Assembly (NCBI GenBank): GCA_025360425.1
Contig: JANYCD010000073.1
Location: 24,267-88,266, forward strand
Source: Sterolibacteriaceae bacterium
GTDB lineage: Bacteria; Pseudomonadota; Gammaproteobacteria; Burkholderiales; Rhodocyclaceae
Direction: 5' to 3'
Length of the DNA stretch: 64,000 nt
Position numbers and translations under genes: made by a program. Each line of letters starts with the position of its first letter. Position 1 is the stretch's first letter. Below the pieces are notes generated by a model, which saw nothing but the letters and a program-made list of their open reading frames with translations, had not been told where the DNA came from and did not search any database. Below, one piece after another: positions 47,786 to 58,375 of this stretch.

Positions 47786-50484
47786 CCGAGCTTTTCCTGC
47801 ACCCAGGCTGCAACAGAAGCCAGCGCTGCGGGCAGCTTCGCCGGCTCGGTGCCGCCGGCCTGCGCCATATCGGGCCGGCCACCGCCCTTGCCGCCAACTT
47901 GCAGCGCAACCGCATTCACCAACTCACCGGCCTTCACTTTGGCAACCAGATCAGGAGTCACGCCGGCAATCAACGTTACCTTGCCATCCGCCGCACTGCC
48001 GAGCACGATGGCGGCGCTTTTGAGTTTGTCCTTGAGCTTGTCCAGCGTTTCGCGCAAAGCCTTGGCGTCGGCGCCTTCCAGTTGTGCGGACAGGACCCGA
48101 ATCACCGTCCCATCTGTGCCCTTGACGTCGACCGCCTGATCCGCAAGATCATCGCCCTGACTTGCGGCGAGTTTCGATTTCAGCTTCGCCAGTTCCTTCT
48201 CCAGCGCCTTCACGTTATCGAGTATCTGCACCACGCGTTGCAACGCTTCACTGGGCTGAGCTTTGACATGGGTGGTGATCTCGTGGAGCTGCGTCAGTTG
48301 CTGCTGAACGTAATTCAATGCGCCTTCGCCGGTCACCGCCTCGACGCGACGCACACCGGCGGCAACGCCGCCCTCAGCAACAATCTTGAACAGACCGATA
48401 TCACCGGTGCGCGCCACATGGGTGCCGCCACACAACTCGCGCGACGAGCCAATGTCCAGCACCCGCACTGCATCGCCGTACTTCTCGCCGAACAGCATCA
48501 TGGCGCCGGTCTTTTGCGCATCCTCGATGTTCATGACGCGCGACTGCGTCGCCGCATTGGCCAGCACCTCGGCATTGACGATATCTTCCACGCGGCGGAT
48601 CTGTTCGTCGCTCATCGGCTGCGCATGGGCAAAGTCGAAGCGCGTCTTGTCTGCATCCACCAGCGAACCCTTTTGCTGCACATGATCACCCAGCACTTCG
48701 CGCAGTGCCTTGTGCATCAGGTGGGTGGCGGAGTGGTTGCGCATGGTGCGCGTGCGCGCCGCTTGGTCCACCTGTGCAGCCACCATATCGCCGACCGCCA
48801 ATTCGCCATTGAGCACTTCGCCATGATGACCGAACACGTCGGCCTGAACCTTTTGCGTATCGTCGACACGGAACAGTGTCAGGCAGACACCCGACTTGCT
48901 CAGTTCGCCACGATCACCGACCTGGCCGCCTGACTCCGCATAGAAGGGAGTTTGATCGAGCACTACCACACCGCTATCGCCCGCCGTCATACGCTCGACC
49001 TTGACACCATCCTTGTACAGTGCTGTCACACGGCTTTCTTCGGACAGCATGTCGTAACCGTGGAACTGCGTCTTGACGCCATCGTATTCGATACCCGCCG
49101 CCATCTTGAACTTGCCGGCGGCGCGGGCTTGATCCTGCTGGCGAGCCATGGCCGCATCGAAGGCAGCGATGTCCACCGTGACGCCGCGCTCACGGCACAT
49201 GTCGGCGGTCAGATCCAGCGGGAAACCGTAGGTGTCGTGCAACTTGAAGGCGATTGCTCCGCTGAATGTCAACCTCCCTGTCCCTGGCGTTATTGTTGTA
49301 TCAATACTTTTTAACTCGTTTTCGAGAATCGCCATGCCGTGTTCGATCGTAGCGAAGAAGCGATCCTCTTCCTGCTTCAGCACATCCATGATGCGTGCCT
49401 TGCCCGCTTTCAATTCCGGATAGGCGTTGCCCATCTCGGCCACGAGATCAGGCATCAGCTTGTAGAAGAACGCCGTCCGCGCACCCAGCTTGTAGCCGTG
49501 GCGAATGGCACGGCGGATGATGCGGCGCAGGACATAGCCGCGTCCCTCATTGCCGGGCATCACGCCGTCGGCGATCAGGAAGGAACAGGCGCGGATGTGG
49601 TCAGCAAGCACCTTGAACGAGGGATGTACTTCGGGGTGAGATAGTGCATCCGTACTTGCAGCAACTAGGCCGCCAGCATCGGTGACTACTCTCCGAGCTG
49701 CTTGGATCAGATTCTTGAACAGGTCAATCTCGTAATTGGAATGCACGTGTTGCAGCACCGCCGAAATACGCTCCAGTCCCATGCCGGTATCGACGCTGGG
49801 CTTGGGCAGCGGATGCATCACGCCGGCTTCGTCGCGATTGAACTGCATGAATACGTTGTTCCAGATTTCGATGTAGCGGTCGCCGTCCTGCTCCGCGCTG
49901 CCGGGCAAGCCGCCCCAGATGTGCTCGCCATGATCGTAAAAAATTTCCGAGCACGGGCCGCAGGGGCCGGTGTCGCCCATCATCCAGAAGTTGTCGCTGG
50001 CGTAACGCGCGCCTTTGTTGTCGCCAATGCGGATCACCCGTTCCGGCGCAAGACCGATCTCTTTGGTCCAGATGTCGAAGGCTTCGTCATCGTCGGCATA
50101 CACCGTGACCCAGAGTTTGTCCTTAGGCAGTTTGAAGACATCGGTTAACAGTTCCCACGCGTATGCAATTGCGTCGCGCTTGAAATAATCGCCGAAGCTG
50201 AAGTTGCCCAGCATTTCGAAGAAGGTGTGATGGCGCGCGGTGTAGCCGACGTTCTCCAGATCGTTGTGCTTGCCGCCGGCACGGACGCATTTTTGCGAAC
50301 TGACAGCGCGCGTGTAGGAACGCTTGTCGAAGCCGAGGAATACATCCTTGAACTGGTTCATCCCCGCGTTGGTGAACAACAGAGTCGGATCTTCATGCGG
50401 CACCAGCGAACTGGATGCGACGATTTGATGGCCTTTGGCGGCGAAGTAATCGAGGAATTTCTGGCGGATTTCGGCGCTGGTCAT
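47782..50484 (-). CDS. alaS: Alanyl-tRNA synthetase
   Basis: [67 protein letters not shown] editing motif. Confidence 0.98.
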   Translation of the reverse strand: MTSAEIRQKFLDYFAAKGHQIVASSSLVPHEDPTLLFTNAGMNQFKDVFLGFDKRSYTRAVSSQKCVRAGGKHNDLENVGYTARHHTFFEMLGNFSFGDYFKRDAIAYAWELLTDVFKLPKDKLWVTVYADDDEAFDIWTKEIGLAPERVIRIGDNKGARYASDNFWMMGDTGPCGPCSEIFYDHGEHIWGGLPGSAEQDGDRYIEIWNNVFMQFNRDEAGVMHPLPKPSVDTGMGLERISAVLQHVHSNYEIDLFKNLIQAARRVVTDAGGLVAASTDALSHPEVHPSFKVLADHIRACSFLIADGVMPGNEGRGYVLRRIIRRAIRHGYKLGARTAFFYKLMPDLVAEMGNAYPELKAGKARIMDVLKQEEDRFFATIEHGMAILENELKSIDTTITPGTGRLTFSGAIAFKLHDTYGFPLDLTADMCRERGVTVDIAAFDAAMARQQDQARAAGKFKMAAGIEYDGVKTQFHGYDMLSEESRVTALYKDGVKVERMTAGDSGVVVLDQTPFYAESGGQVGDRGELSKSGVCLTLFRVDDTQKVQADVFGHHGEVLNGELAVGDMVAAQVDQAARTRTMRNHSATHLMHKALREVLGDHVQQKGSLVDADKTRFDFAHAQPMSDEQIRRVEDIVNAEVLANAATQSRVMNIEDAQKTGAMMLFGEKYGDAVRVLDIGSSRELCGGTHVARTGDIGLFKIVAEGGVAAGVRRVEAVTGEGALNYVQQQLTQLHEITTHVKAQPSEALQRVVQILDNVKALEKELAKLKSKLAASQGDDLADQAVDVKGTDGTVIRVLSAQLEGADAKALRETLDKLKDKLKSAAIVLGSAADGKVTLIAGVTPDLVAKVKAGELVNAVALQVGGKGGGRPDMAQAGGTEPAKLPAALASVAAWVQEKLG

Positions 50485-50532
50485 GACAACGTAGGCATTT
50501 AGGAAAAACGCGATTTTACGCGATACGGGATG

Positions 50533-50572
50533 TCAAAAAAGCAAAAAGGCCCGCAGCGGCGGGCCTTGGTTC
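50533..50572 (-). terminator. Rho-independent terminator downstream of the His-rich protein gene
   Basis: On - strand AAGGCCCGCCGCTGCGGGCCTTTTTGCTTTTTT. Confidence 0.85.
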
Positions 50573-50585
50573 AGGCAATCATTTA

Positions 50586-50972
50586 TCAAGGTACGCGATG
50601 GTGACCCCGGTCAACCCGGCCATTGTGGTTCAGGTCATGCTGACGGTCGTGCTTTTGATGATGGATCGCGCGTGAATCATGATTGAGGTCCTGATGCAAA
50701 TCCTTGCGCTCATCCTTGGTCACTTTGCCATCCGACTTGGCGGCAGCAAGATCGGCTTCGGTCTTGGCTTCCCGGGTTTCGAGCCGGCCAGCTTCATGTG
50801 GTGTGAGCGTACCGGACTTCTCGCCCTGCTCGATGCGCTTTTCCTGATTGTCGAGACGCTTGTCAATGCCTGGTGTCGCGTTTGGATCTCTGGCGGGCGG
50901 CGGTGTCTGGGCCAGAACCGGCAGAGCGAAGGCGGAAACGAGCAATACGGCCAAAGTGGATTTGAGTTTCAT
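50586..50972 (-). CDS. Small secreted acidic/His-rich protein with EF-hand-like D-x-D/N segments
   Basis: Signal peptide MKLKSTLAVLLVSAFALPVLAQ; KSDGKVTKDERKDLHQDLNHDSRAIHHQKHDRQHDLNHNGRVDRGHH. ATG 50972. Confidence 0.75.
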   Translation of the reverse strand: MKLKSTLAVLLVSAFALPVLAQTPPPARDPNATPGIDKRLDNQEKRIEQGEKSGTLTPHEAGRLETREAKTEADLAAAKSDGKVTKDERKDLHQDLNHDSRAIHHQKHDRQHDLNHNGRVDRGHHRVP

Positions 50973-51078
50973 ATGAATTCTCCTGTAGGTGACATGGGGT
51001 AGCCCCATGAACACAATAACGCCGACACTGCCAATCTGCTGACGAGGAAATGTAAGCATTGGTAACCGGGACAGATTG

Positions 51079-52299
51079 TCAATGTTTGCCCGCCGCGCCA
51101 TTGGCGCGACGCATGGCGGTATCCAGCGCTTCCTTGGCGGGTTTTTCATTACGCCAGACCAACTCGATTTCCTGATTCAGCGCATCGCGCATCAAATTGA
51201 GCGCACTGCCGATTTTTGGCCGGGCCGTTATCCCCGTCATGGAAAGTCGATTCTCAACTGCCTCCAGCAAGGATGACGGGGCGCCCGACTCTCGTAATGC
51301 CGAAACAGCGTCGACCGTCATGGGCAGATAGCCGCTGACCTTGACCCAGTCACGCTGATTCTGCGGCTGCATCAGGAAGTTGACGAAGCGCGCAGCCACA
51401 CGGTATTCATCCTTCTTCTTTCCCGCCAGCAACCACAGTCCGGCACCGTCCGGCAACACATTGCGCGGAGCAGCACCATAGACATCGTCGTAATACGGCA
51501 GCGATGCAATACCGACCAGAAATTTGCCGCGGACCGTTTCGGCATAGAGACTCGATTCGCCGGTGAGCATGGCGCATTCGCCGGAAAGAAAATGTGCATC
51601 TCCCTCCAACCGCGGGCCGTAGTAGCGGAAATAACTGCTCTTGTACCAGCTCGACAACAGCGCCAGATGCTTGACGTCCATCAGCGCATTCAGCGCGATG
51701 CGGTTGGGTCGGACAATGATCGGGTCGTTGTGCTGGGCCGAGACGTTCTCGAGATGGATCCAGACGAAACGTGACGACGTCAATGGGCAACCGACGCCGG
51801 AATCGAAAAGCGCGCCGGCCGCATTTTGTACTTGCAGCCAAGTCAGCGGCGCCGTATCCGGATCAAGGCCTGCCTTGCGGAATGCCGCCTTGTTCCACAA
51901 CAACACCGGCACGGAAAGGCCAAGGGGGAGCGCTTGAATGCGCCCGGAAGAATCATCCACGGCGTCGGCAATCTGTGGATAAAAACGGCGTTGGTCAAGC
52001 TTCTCGCCCGACTCGGCCATCGCCTGATACAGCGGTTTGAATCGCGGGCGCGTATCAAAGAAGCGCATGCTGTCATCGGTATTGAGCAAGGCCATCGCCG
52101 GCAGCCGCCGACGGTCGTCGAGGCCTTGCACGCTTTGCAGCACAACTCGTGCCTTGCTGTTTTGCGTGTCGTTGAACTTGATCACCAATGTTGCAAGCGC
52201 ATCCAGCGCCTTGCCTTCCAGCGCGTGCCGCAATTTAATTTCTTGTGCACTTGCCGCAAATCCCGTCAATGCCAACAGCATTCCAATTGTCCAGCGCAT
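51079..52299 (-). CDS. Extracellular solute-binding protein (UgpB-like)
   Basis: Signal peptide; EIKLRHALEGKALDALATLVIKFNDTQNSKARVVLQSVQG; SLYAETVRGKFLVGIASLPYYDDVYGAAPRNVLPDGAGLWLLAGK. Confidence 0.88.
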   Translation of the reverse strand: MRWTIGMLLALTGFAASAQEIKLRHALEGKALDALATLVIKFNDTQNSKARVVLQSVQGLDDRRRLPAMALLNTDDSMRFFDTRPRFKPLYQAMAESGEKLDQRRFYPQIADAVDDSSGRIQALPLGLSVPVLLWNKAAFRKAGLDPDTAPLTWLQVQNAAGALFDSGVGCPLTSSRFVWIHLENVSAQHNDPIIVRPNRIALNALMDVKHLALLSSWYKSSYFRYYGPRLEGDAHFLSGECAMLTGESSLYAETVRGKFLVGIASLPYYDDVYGAAPRNVLPDGAGLWLLAGKKKDEYRVAARFVNFLMQPQNQRDWVKVSGYLPMTVDAVSALRESGAPSSLLEAVENRLSMTGITARPKIGSALNLMRDALNQEIELVWRNEKPAKEALDTAMRRANGAAGKH

Positions 52300-52516
52300 T
52301 GTCTCCGTCTTTCGAATTTATCGTTAGCAATATGTTATCCCAAACGATTAACCAGTCCGCTATCAGCCACATCCCCAGCAGGAGCGGCGGATGAGAGAAG
52401 GGCCATCCCGTACAACAGTAAGCGGGGCAAACCCCCGCTTACTGTTTGTTGCAGGCTCGCATGTTCTGGACTAATCTTCCCTCCGCAACCAACGACCCAC
52501 CTCTTTGCACTGACCT

Positions 52517-53095
52517 ATGACTCGACAACAGCGGATTGCCCTGGGCGTAATTTTGATCAACCTGACGTTGGTTCTTCTTTTTCCGCCCTACGATTACATC
52601 TCCTTGCAACGGGGCAACATTCCCACTTTCAGTGGCTTCTTTTTCGCCTTCGGCGTGCACCATAGTCAAGTACTCAATGAACCCTATTTGACGCTGGAGA
52701 TTTTTGTTGTCCTGATCAATGCAGCGATTGCTGCCTTTCTGCTGCGGGGAAAACCGGTAGTCAGCAGCACGGGCAAAAAACTCCGCTATCAACAAGGCGT
52801 GCTTTTGGTGGTGGCCTTCAATCTGGTGTTGATGTTGCTGTTTCCGCCGTTTGAAAACTACGCCGCCATTACCAAGGCGGCGCTGCCGACATTTGAAGGG
52901 TTTTACTTCGTATTTGGCGACAACTCGCAGCGACAGATCGTCACCACGATTCTCTATATTGATATCGCGCTGGTGCTGATCAATGGCGCCCTGCTGTGGC
53001 TCATGTTCCGTGATCGCGGCCAACCGGAAGAGCTGACGCCAGCACAAATGCGCGCCCTGGCACAGGGCCTGCGTACCAAACCAAAAAAGGGCTGA
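52517..53095 (+). CDS. Uncharacterised 4-TM membrane protein with internal duplication
   Basis: Two homologous halves: LTLVLLFPPYDYISLQRGNIPTFSGFFFAFG and LVLMLLFPPFENYAAITKAALPTFEGFYFVFG. Confidence 0.8.
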   Translation: MTRQQRIALGVILINLTLVLLFPPYDYISLQRGNIPTFSGFFFAFGVHHSQVLNEPYLTLEIFVVLINAAIAAFLLRGKPVVSSTGKKLRYQQGVLLVVAFNLVLMLLFPPFENYAAITKAALPTFEGFYFVFGDNSQRQIVTTILYIDIALVLINGALLWLMFRDRGQPEELTPAQMRALAQGLRTKPKKG

Positions 53096-53125
53096 CAAAC
53101 ACTGCCGCCTTAAGCAATGACGTCC

Positions 53126-53161
53126 AAAGAAAAACGCCCGCTACTGCGGGCGTTTTTCTTT
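53126..53161. terminator. Bidirectional rho-independent terminator
   Basis: AAAGAAAAACGCCCGC-TACT-GCGGGCGTTTTTCTTT, 16-bp perfect arms between convergent genes. Confidence 0.93.
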
Positions 53162-53179
53162 TTCTCCTGAGACCCAAAA

Positions 53180-54592
53180 TCAGGTCTTCAACGCTACCAG
53201 CACTTCGTCCAGCATCTTCTTGGCATCGCCAAACAGCATGCGATTGTTTTCCTTGTAGAAGAGCGGATTGTCGACACCCGCGTAGCCGGAAGCCATGCTG
53301 CGCTTCATGACGATCGACGTCTTGGCCTTCCAGACTTCCAGTACCGGCATGCCGGCGATCGGGCTGCCCGGATCGTCCTGCGCCGCCGGATTGACGATGT
53401 CATTGGCGCCGATCACCATCGCCACGTCGGTCTGCGGAAAATCGTCGTTGAGTTCGTCCATTTCCATCACGATGTCGTAAGGCACCCTGGCCTCGGCCAG
53501 TAGCACATTCATGTGGCCGGGCATGCGCCCGGCCACTGGATGAATGCCGAAGCGAATGTTGACGCCCTTCTCGCGCAGGAACTTGGTGATTTCATAAACC
53601 GTATGCTGGGCCTGCGCCACCGCCATGCCGTAGCCGGGTACGATGATCACGCTTTTGGCGTCGCGCAGCAGTTCCGCCGTTTCGACACTGCTGATGGGAA
53701 CGACTTCGCCGGCTGGTTCTGCCGCAGTGCTCTTGGCCGCCGGCTTTCCGCCACCCGTACCAAAGCCGCCGGCGATCACGCTGATGAAGTTGCGGTTCAT
53801 CGCGCGGCACATGATGTACGACAAAATCGCCCCCGACGAACCCACCAGGGCGCCGACGACGATGAGCAAGTCGTTCGAAAGCATGAAACCTGTGGCTGCA
53901 GCGGCCCACCCTGAATAGCTGTTGAGCATCGACACCACCACCGGCATGTCTGCACCGCCGATAGCCATCACCATGTGGATGCCGAATAGCAGCGCGATGA
54001 TAGTCATCACGATCAGCGGTATCATGCCGGCACTCACCGACTCGGCGTGGAGGAAGGCATTGCCGAACCAGATCACGGTCAGCAGGCCGGCCAGATTGAG
54101 CCAGTGACGCGCCGGAAGCAGCAGTGGCTTGCCGCCGATAAGGCCTTTGAGCTTGCCAAAGGCGATGAGCGATCCCGAGAAGGTCACAGCCCCGATGAGG
54201 ATGCCGACGTAGATCTCGATCTCGTGGATGCTCTTTTCAGCGCCAACGAGTTCGATGGAATTGTCGATGTAGCTGGCAAAGCCCACCAGCGCCGCCGCCA
54301 GACCAACCAGACTGTGCATCAGCGCAACCAGTTCCGGCATCTGCGTCATCTGCACGGTACGCGCCGCGTAGAGGCCGACGCTGCCACCGATGACCATGGC
54401 GCCGACAATCCAGGAAATCCCGGCCGGTGTGACATGTGGCCCGAAGACCGTCGCCAGCACGGCGATGGCCATGCCGATCATGCCGTAGAGGTTGCCGCGG
54501 CGGGAGCTTTCCGGATTGGAAAGCCCGCCCAGACTGAGGATGAAAAGTATCGTTGCTCCGATGTAGGAGACGGTTGCTATGTTTCCGGACAT
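53180..54592 (-). CDS. pntB: NAD(P) transhydrogenase subunit beta
   Basis: [37 protein letters not shown]...[19 protein letters not shown]...[30 protein letters not shown]. Confidence 0.97.
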   Translation of the reverse strand: MSGNIATVSYIGATILFILSLGGLSNPESSRRGNLYGMIGMAIAVLATVFGPHVTPAGISWIVGAMVIGGSVGLYAARTVQMTQMPELVALMHSLVGLAAALVGFASYIDNSIELVGAEKSIHEIEIYVGILIGAVTFSGSLIAFGKLKGLIGGKPLLLPARHWLNLAGLLTVIWFGNAFLHAESVSAGMIPLIVMTIIALLFGIHMVMAIGGADMPVVVSMLNSYSGWAAAATGFMLSNDLLIVVGALVGSSGAILSYIMCRAMNRNFISVIAGGFGTGGGKPAAKSTAAEPAGEVVPISSVETAELLRDAKSVIIVPGYGMAVAQAQHTVYEITKFLREKGVNIRFGIHPVAGRMPGHMNVLLAEARVPYDIVMEMDELNDDFPQTDVAMVIGANDIVNPAAQDDPGSPIAGMPVLEVWKAKTSIVMKRSMASGYAGVDNPLFYKENNRMLFGDAKKMLDEVLVALKT

Positions 54593-54607
54593 GTCGTGTC
54601 TCCTGGG

Positions 54608-56212
54608 TTACTTGCGGAACATGGCCAGCATGCGCTGGGTCACGGCGAAGCCGCCAAACATGTTCACCGCAGTGAGCGCGATACCGCCGAAGGCCAGCCA
54701 GCGTATCCATTCGTTCGGTGGCGGCATGCCCTCTGCCATGGGCGGCGCAATCTGGATCAGGGCACCGATGGCGATGATCGAGCTGATCGCATTGGTCACG
54801 CTCATCAGCGGCGTATGTAATGCCGGTGTGACATTCCACACCACCATGTAGCCGACGAAGCAGGCCAGCACGAACACCGTGAAGTGGGCGAGGAATGCGG
54901 TCGGGGCGTTGGCGCCGACGAACCAGAACAATGCCGCGGCGACACCAAACATGATCGCCAGCTTGTTGCCCGCCATCGGTTCACCGCTGCCGCCATGGCC
55001 GTGGCCCTTCTTTGCTGCCGGCACTGCCACTGCCGGCTTCGCCACAGCAGGTGGCGCCGCCGGCAGTTTGGGCGCCGGGGGCGGCCACGTGACGTTGCCT
55101 TCCTTGATGACGGTCAGGCCGCGGATGGCGTCGTCTTCCATGTTGGCGTCGATGATGCCGTCGCTTTTTACACTCTGTGTCTTGCACAGCTCCTCGGCGA
55201 GGCGAAACAGGTTGTTGGCGTACAGCGTCGACGATTGTTTGGCCAGGCGCGAAACCAGATCGGTATAGCCGACGATGGTCACGCCGTGCTTCACTACCGC
55301 CTGGCCGGGCTCGGTCAACTCGCAGTTGCCGCCCTGCTCCGCCGCCATGTCCACGATCACGCTGCCCGGCTTCATCGACGCCACCATCGCGGCGGTGATC
55401 AGCTTGGGCGCAGGCTTGCCGGGGATCAGCGCGGTGGTGATGATGATGTCCACTTCCCTGGCCTGTTTGGCGTACATATCGCGCTGAGCCTGCTGGAAGC
55501 CCTCGCTCATCACTTTGGCGTAGCCGCCGCCGCCGGAACCTTCTTCCTCATAATCGACCTTGACGAATTCGCCGCCCAGCGACACGACCTGGTCGGCCAC
55601 TTCGGCACGGGTGTCGTTGGCACGCACGATGGCGCCCAAGCTAGCGGCGGTACCGATCGCCGCCAGGCCGGCGACGCCGGCACCGGCGATGAAGACCTTG
55701 GCCGGCGGCACCTTGCCCGCGGCCGTGATCTGCCCGTTGAAGAAGCGGCCGAAGGCATTGGCGGCCTCGATGACGGCACGGTAGCCGGCGACGCCGGCCT
55801 GGGAGGTCAAAGCGTCCATCTTCTGGGCACGACTCAGCGTGCGCGGCAGCGCGTCGATGGCCAGAACGGTGGCCTTCCTGGCGGCGAGCTGTTGCATCAG
55901 GTCGGGGTTCTGTGCCGGCCAGATGAAGCCGATCAGCGTACCGCCTTCGCGCAGCAAGCCGACTTCGTCCTGGCTCGGCCCGCGTACCTTGAACACGATG
56001 TCGGATTTGGCCCAAAGCTGGGCGGCTCCCGTGACGATCTCGGCGCCCGCGACGCGGTAGGTCTCGTCACTGAAATTTGCCGCATCACCGGCACCTGATT
56101 CCACGGCGACAGAAAAGCCCAGCTTGATCAGCTTTTCAACGACTTCGGGAACGGTAGCGACGCGCTTCTCGTTTGGAAAAACCTCTCGTGGTACCCCGAT
56201 CATCAGAGACAT
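54608..56212 (-). CDS. pntA: NAD(P) transhydrogenase subunit alpha (single-chain PntAA+PntAB)
   Basis: MLIGVPREVFPNEKRVATVPEV, VFIAGAGVAGLAAIGTAASLGAIVRANDTR; C-terminal TM domain. Confidence 0.97.
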   Translation of the reverse strand: MSLMIGVPREVFPNEKRVATVPEVVEKLIKLGFSVAVESGAGDAANFSDETYRVAGAEIVTGAAQLWAKSDIVFKVRGPSQDEVGLLREGGTLIGFIWPAQNPDLMQQLAARKATVLAIDALPRTLSRAQKMDALTSQAGVAGYRAVIEAANAFGRFFNGQITAAGKVPPAKVFIAGAGVAGLAAIGTAASLGAIVRANDTRAEVADQVVSLGGEFVKVDYEEEGSGGGGYAKVMSEGFQQAQRDMYAKQAREVDIIITTALIPGKPAPKLITAAMVASMKPGSVIVDMAAEQGGNCELTEPGQAVVKHGVTIVGYTDLVSRLAKQSSTLYANNLFRLAEELCKTQSVKSDGIIDANMEDDAIRGLTVIKEGNVTWPPPAPKLPAAPPAVAKPAVAVPAAKKGHGHGGSGEPMAGNKLAIMFGVAAALFWFVGANAPTAFLAHFTVFVLACFVGYMVVWNVTPALHTPLMSVTNAISSIIAIGALIQIAPPMAEGMPPPNEWIRWLAFGGIALTAVNMFGGFAVTQRMLAMFRK

Positions 56213-56336
56213 GCGTTCCCCTTAATGCTCATTGTTTGTTGATTCGCCACCAGACCGCCGGCGGCTGAATCTTGGCAGTCAACGATCATACTTAAACGAG
56301 CAGAATTTTCCTAGGGCCGGGACGAACCCTGGCCCG

Positions 56337-57131
56337 TTATTCGCCGGGCTTGCGCATCCGGCCCATCATGGGCTTCTTTTGCTGCTCGACTTCCTTGATC
56401 TTGACAATGGCCAGCGAGCAGTTGTCGCCACGTCCCTTGGACCGCTCGCGGGCACGCTCCAACAGCGCCTCTGCCGCCTGGCGTGGTGACATCTCGGCCA
56501 GGATCTGGCCCAGTTCCTCGTTCTTGAAATAGGCCCAGATACCGTCGGAACAAAGCAGAAAGCAATCCCCGGCCTGAAGCGGCACCGCCTCGCCGAAATC
56601 GATCTCGGGGCGCGCTTCCTCACCCAGACAGGAGACCAGAAGATTCTTGTTGGGATGCGACTCGGCCTGCTCTTCGGTCAGATAGCCCGGGATCACCATT
56701 TTGCGCATGACCAGCGAATGGTCGACGCTGCGGACAATCATCTCGCCGTTACGAAATTGATAGATACGGGAATCGCCGCAGTGTGCCCACTCGGCACGAC
56801 CGGGTGTCAGTACAAAGACGCAGGCAGTACTGTGCGGATCCTTCTCTGCCGACAGCGCCGTCAGCCGGATGCTGTCGTGACTGTCATTGATGGCAGCGGA
56901 GAGCATTTCCTGCGCATTCGCGCCGGGACCGAAACGATCGAAATTCTGCCGTGCGGCCTGGATTACCTGCTCGGCCGCCATGGCACCGCCACTGAGGCCA
57001 CCCATGCCATCGGCCAACACCGCCAGCAGCGCGCCCTTGTAGAGCGGATGAGGAAACATCGCAACGCGATCCTGCTGCTCTTCGCGATCGCCGATATGTT
57101 GTGCCTTGCAGACTTCTATCGTCAGTGCCAT
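56337..57131 (-). CDS. PP2C-family Ser/Thr protein phosphatase
   Basis: VLADGMGGLSGGAMAAEQVIQ, AEWAHCGDSRIYQFRNG, LLCSDGIWAYFKNEELGQIL, GDNCSLAIVKI; ATG 57131. Confidence 0.93.
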   Translation of the reverse strand: MALTIEVCKAQHIGDREEQQDRVAMFPHPLYKGALLAVLADGMGGLSGGAMAAEQVIQAARQNFDRFGPGANAQEMLSAAINDSHDSIRLTALSAEKDPHSTACVFVLTPGRAEWAHCGDSRIYQFRNGEMIVRSVDHSLVMRKMVIPGYLTEEQAESHPNKNLLVSCLGEEARPEIDFGEAVPLQAGDCFLLCSDGIWAYFKNEELGQILAEMSPRQAAEALLERARERSKGRGDNCSLAIVKIKEVEQQKKPMMGRMRKPGE

Positions 57132-57257
57132 GGATGTATTTTTCTGTTGCAGAGGCGCGCGATCACCGTCTGCAACCGCGCCTGTAAGATTTCGCGGCGA
57201 TGGTAACACGCAGCGGGCCGCTGCCGAACCCACCGCTGGCGGCATATAATCCGGTCC

Positions 57258-57812
57258 ATGGGACATCGACTTTCAAAAATCTATACGCGTACCGGCGATG
57301 CTGGCACCACCGGCCTTGGTGATGGCTCGCGCACCGCCAAGGATTCGGCGCGCATCGCCGCCATCGGCGACATCGACGAAACCAATTCGATCATCGGCGT
57401 GATGCTGTGCGAAGAGCTGCCGGACGACGTGCGTGATCTGCTGTTGGGCATCCAGCACGACCTGTTCGATCTCGGCGGCGAGCTCTCGATTCCCGGCGCA
57501 CAACTGCTGGGTATTGGCCAGCCGGCGCGCCTGGAGCAGGCCATTGATCATTACAACGGCACGCTAGCCCCGCTGAAGGAGTTCATCCTGCCCGGCGGCA
57601 CTCGCGCGGCCGCATTGACCCACCTTGCCCGCACTGTTTGCCGTCGGGCAGAACGCAAGCTGGTCGGCCTCGCCGAAAATGAAAACGTCTCGGAGACAGC
57701 ACGCCAATATGTCAATCGGTTATCGGACCTGCTGTTCGTGCTGGCGCGCAGTATCAATCGCAGCGGCGGACGCGGCGACGTGATGTGGCAAAAGGGAAAA
57801 AACGCCGGTTGA
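57258..57812 (+). CDS. PduO-type ATP:cob(I)alamin adenosyltransferase
   Basis: SKIYTRTGDAGTTGLGDGSRTAKDSARIAAIGDIDETNSIIGV; RRAERKLV...VNRLSDLLFVLAR. Confidence 0.96.
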   Translation: MGHRLSKIYTRTGDAGTTGLGDGSRTAKDSARIAAIGDIDETNSIIGVMLCEELPDDVRDLLLGIQHDLFDLGGELSIPGAQLLGIGQPARLEQAIDHYNGTLAPLKEFILPGGTRAAALTHLARTVCRRAERKLVGLAENENVSETARQYVNRLSDLLFVLARSINRSGGRGDVMWQKGKNAG

Positions 57813-57827
57813 ACCGGCGGACACCGA

Positions 57828-58367
57828 TCAGCGCCCGATGCGGCGTTCGCGCTGCTCCATGCATTGCATCAGTTGGCCGCTCACTTGACGCAAGCGCTGA
57901 TTCAACGACATCAAAAATTCCATCAGCAGCTTGATGCCGATCTTGGGCTCTTCGGCGATCAGGCGGGTCAGTTCCTCACGATCAAGCACCGCAAACTGAA
58001 CGTCAGTCAGCGTGACGCAACTGCCAAAGCGTGGCTCGCCATCGATCACCGACATTTCACCGAGCGTCTTGCCGGGCCCGGCAGTGCCGATCCGTGATGG
58101 CAAGCCCTGCGAATCCTTCTTGACGACTTCCAGCGTGCCATCCAAAACCAGCAGCATGAAGTCGCCGACTTCGCCTTCACGGATGACCTCGATTCCCATG
58201 GGCGCGTTGTAGCAGGTCATGTAACTGGCCAGTGTGGTGATTTCCGCCGGCTCGAAATCCTCGAACAACTGGATGCGTTCGATGATTTCATTGATGCGAT
58301 TGACGAACGGCGTCGCTGCACCGCACGGCTGGATGCTGGAAGATGTGGGGAAGTGCCCGGTTTTCAT
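57828..58367 (-). CDS. Stand-alone cyclic nucleotide-binding domain protein
   Basis: GIEVIREGEVGDFMLLVLDGTLEVVKKD...KTLGEMSVIDGEPRFGSCVTLTDVQFAVLDREEL; no HTH visible. ATG 58367. Confidence 0.88.
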   Translation of the reverse strand: MKTGHFPTSSSIQPCGAATPFVNRINEIIERIQLFEDFEPAEITTLASYMTCYNAPMGIEVIREGEVGDFMLLVLDGTLEVVKKDSQGLPSRIGTAGPGKTLGEMSVIDGEPRFGSCVTLTDVQFAVLDREELTRLIAEEPKIGIKLLMEFLMSLNQRLRQVSGQLMQCMEQRERRIGR

Positions 58368-58375
58368 GGAACTGA

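Noticed and set aside
47659-48933. 424-aa + strand ORF antisense to alaS
   Set aside because: Shadow ORF opposite the conserved alaS coding sequence.
54884-56098. 404-aa + strand ORF antisense to pntA
   Set aside because: Low-complexity His/Gly/Arg/Ala-rich translation mirroring a strongly recognisable gene; GC-rich shadow ORF.
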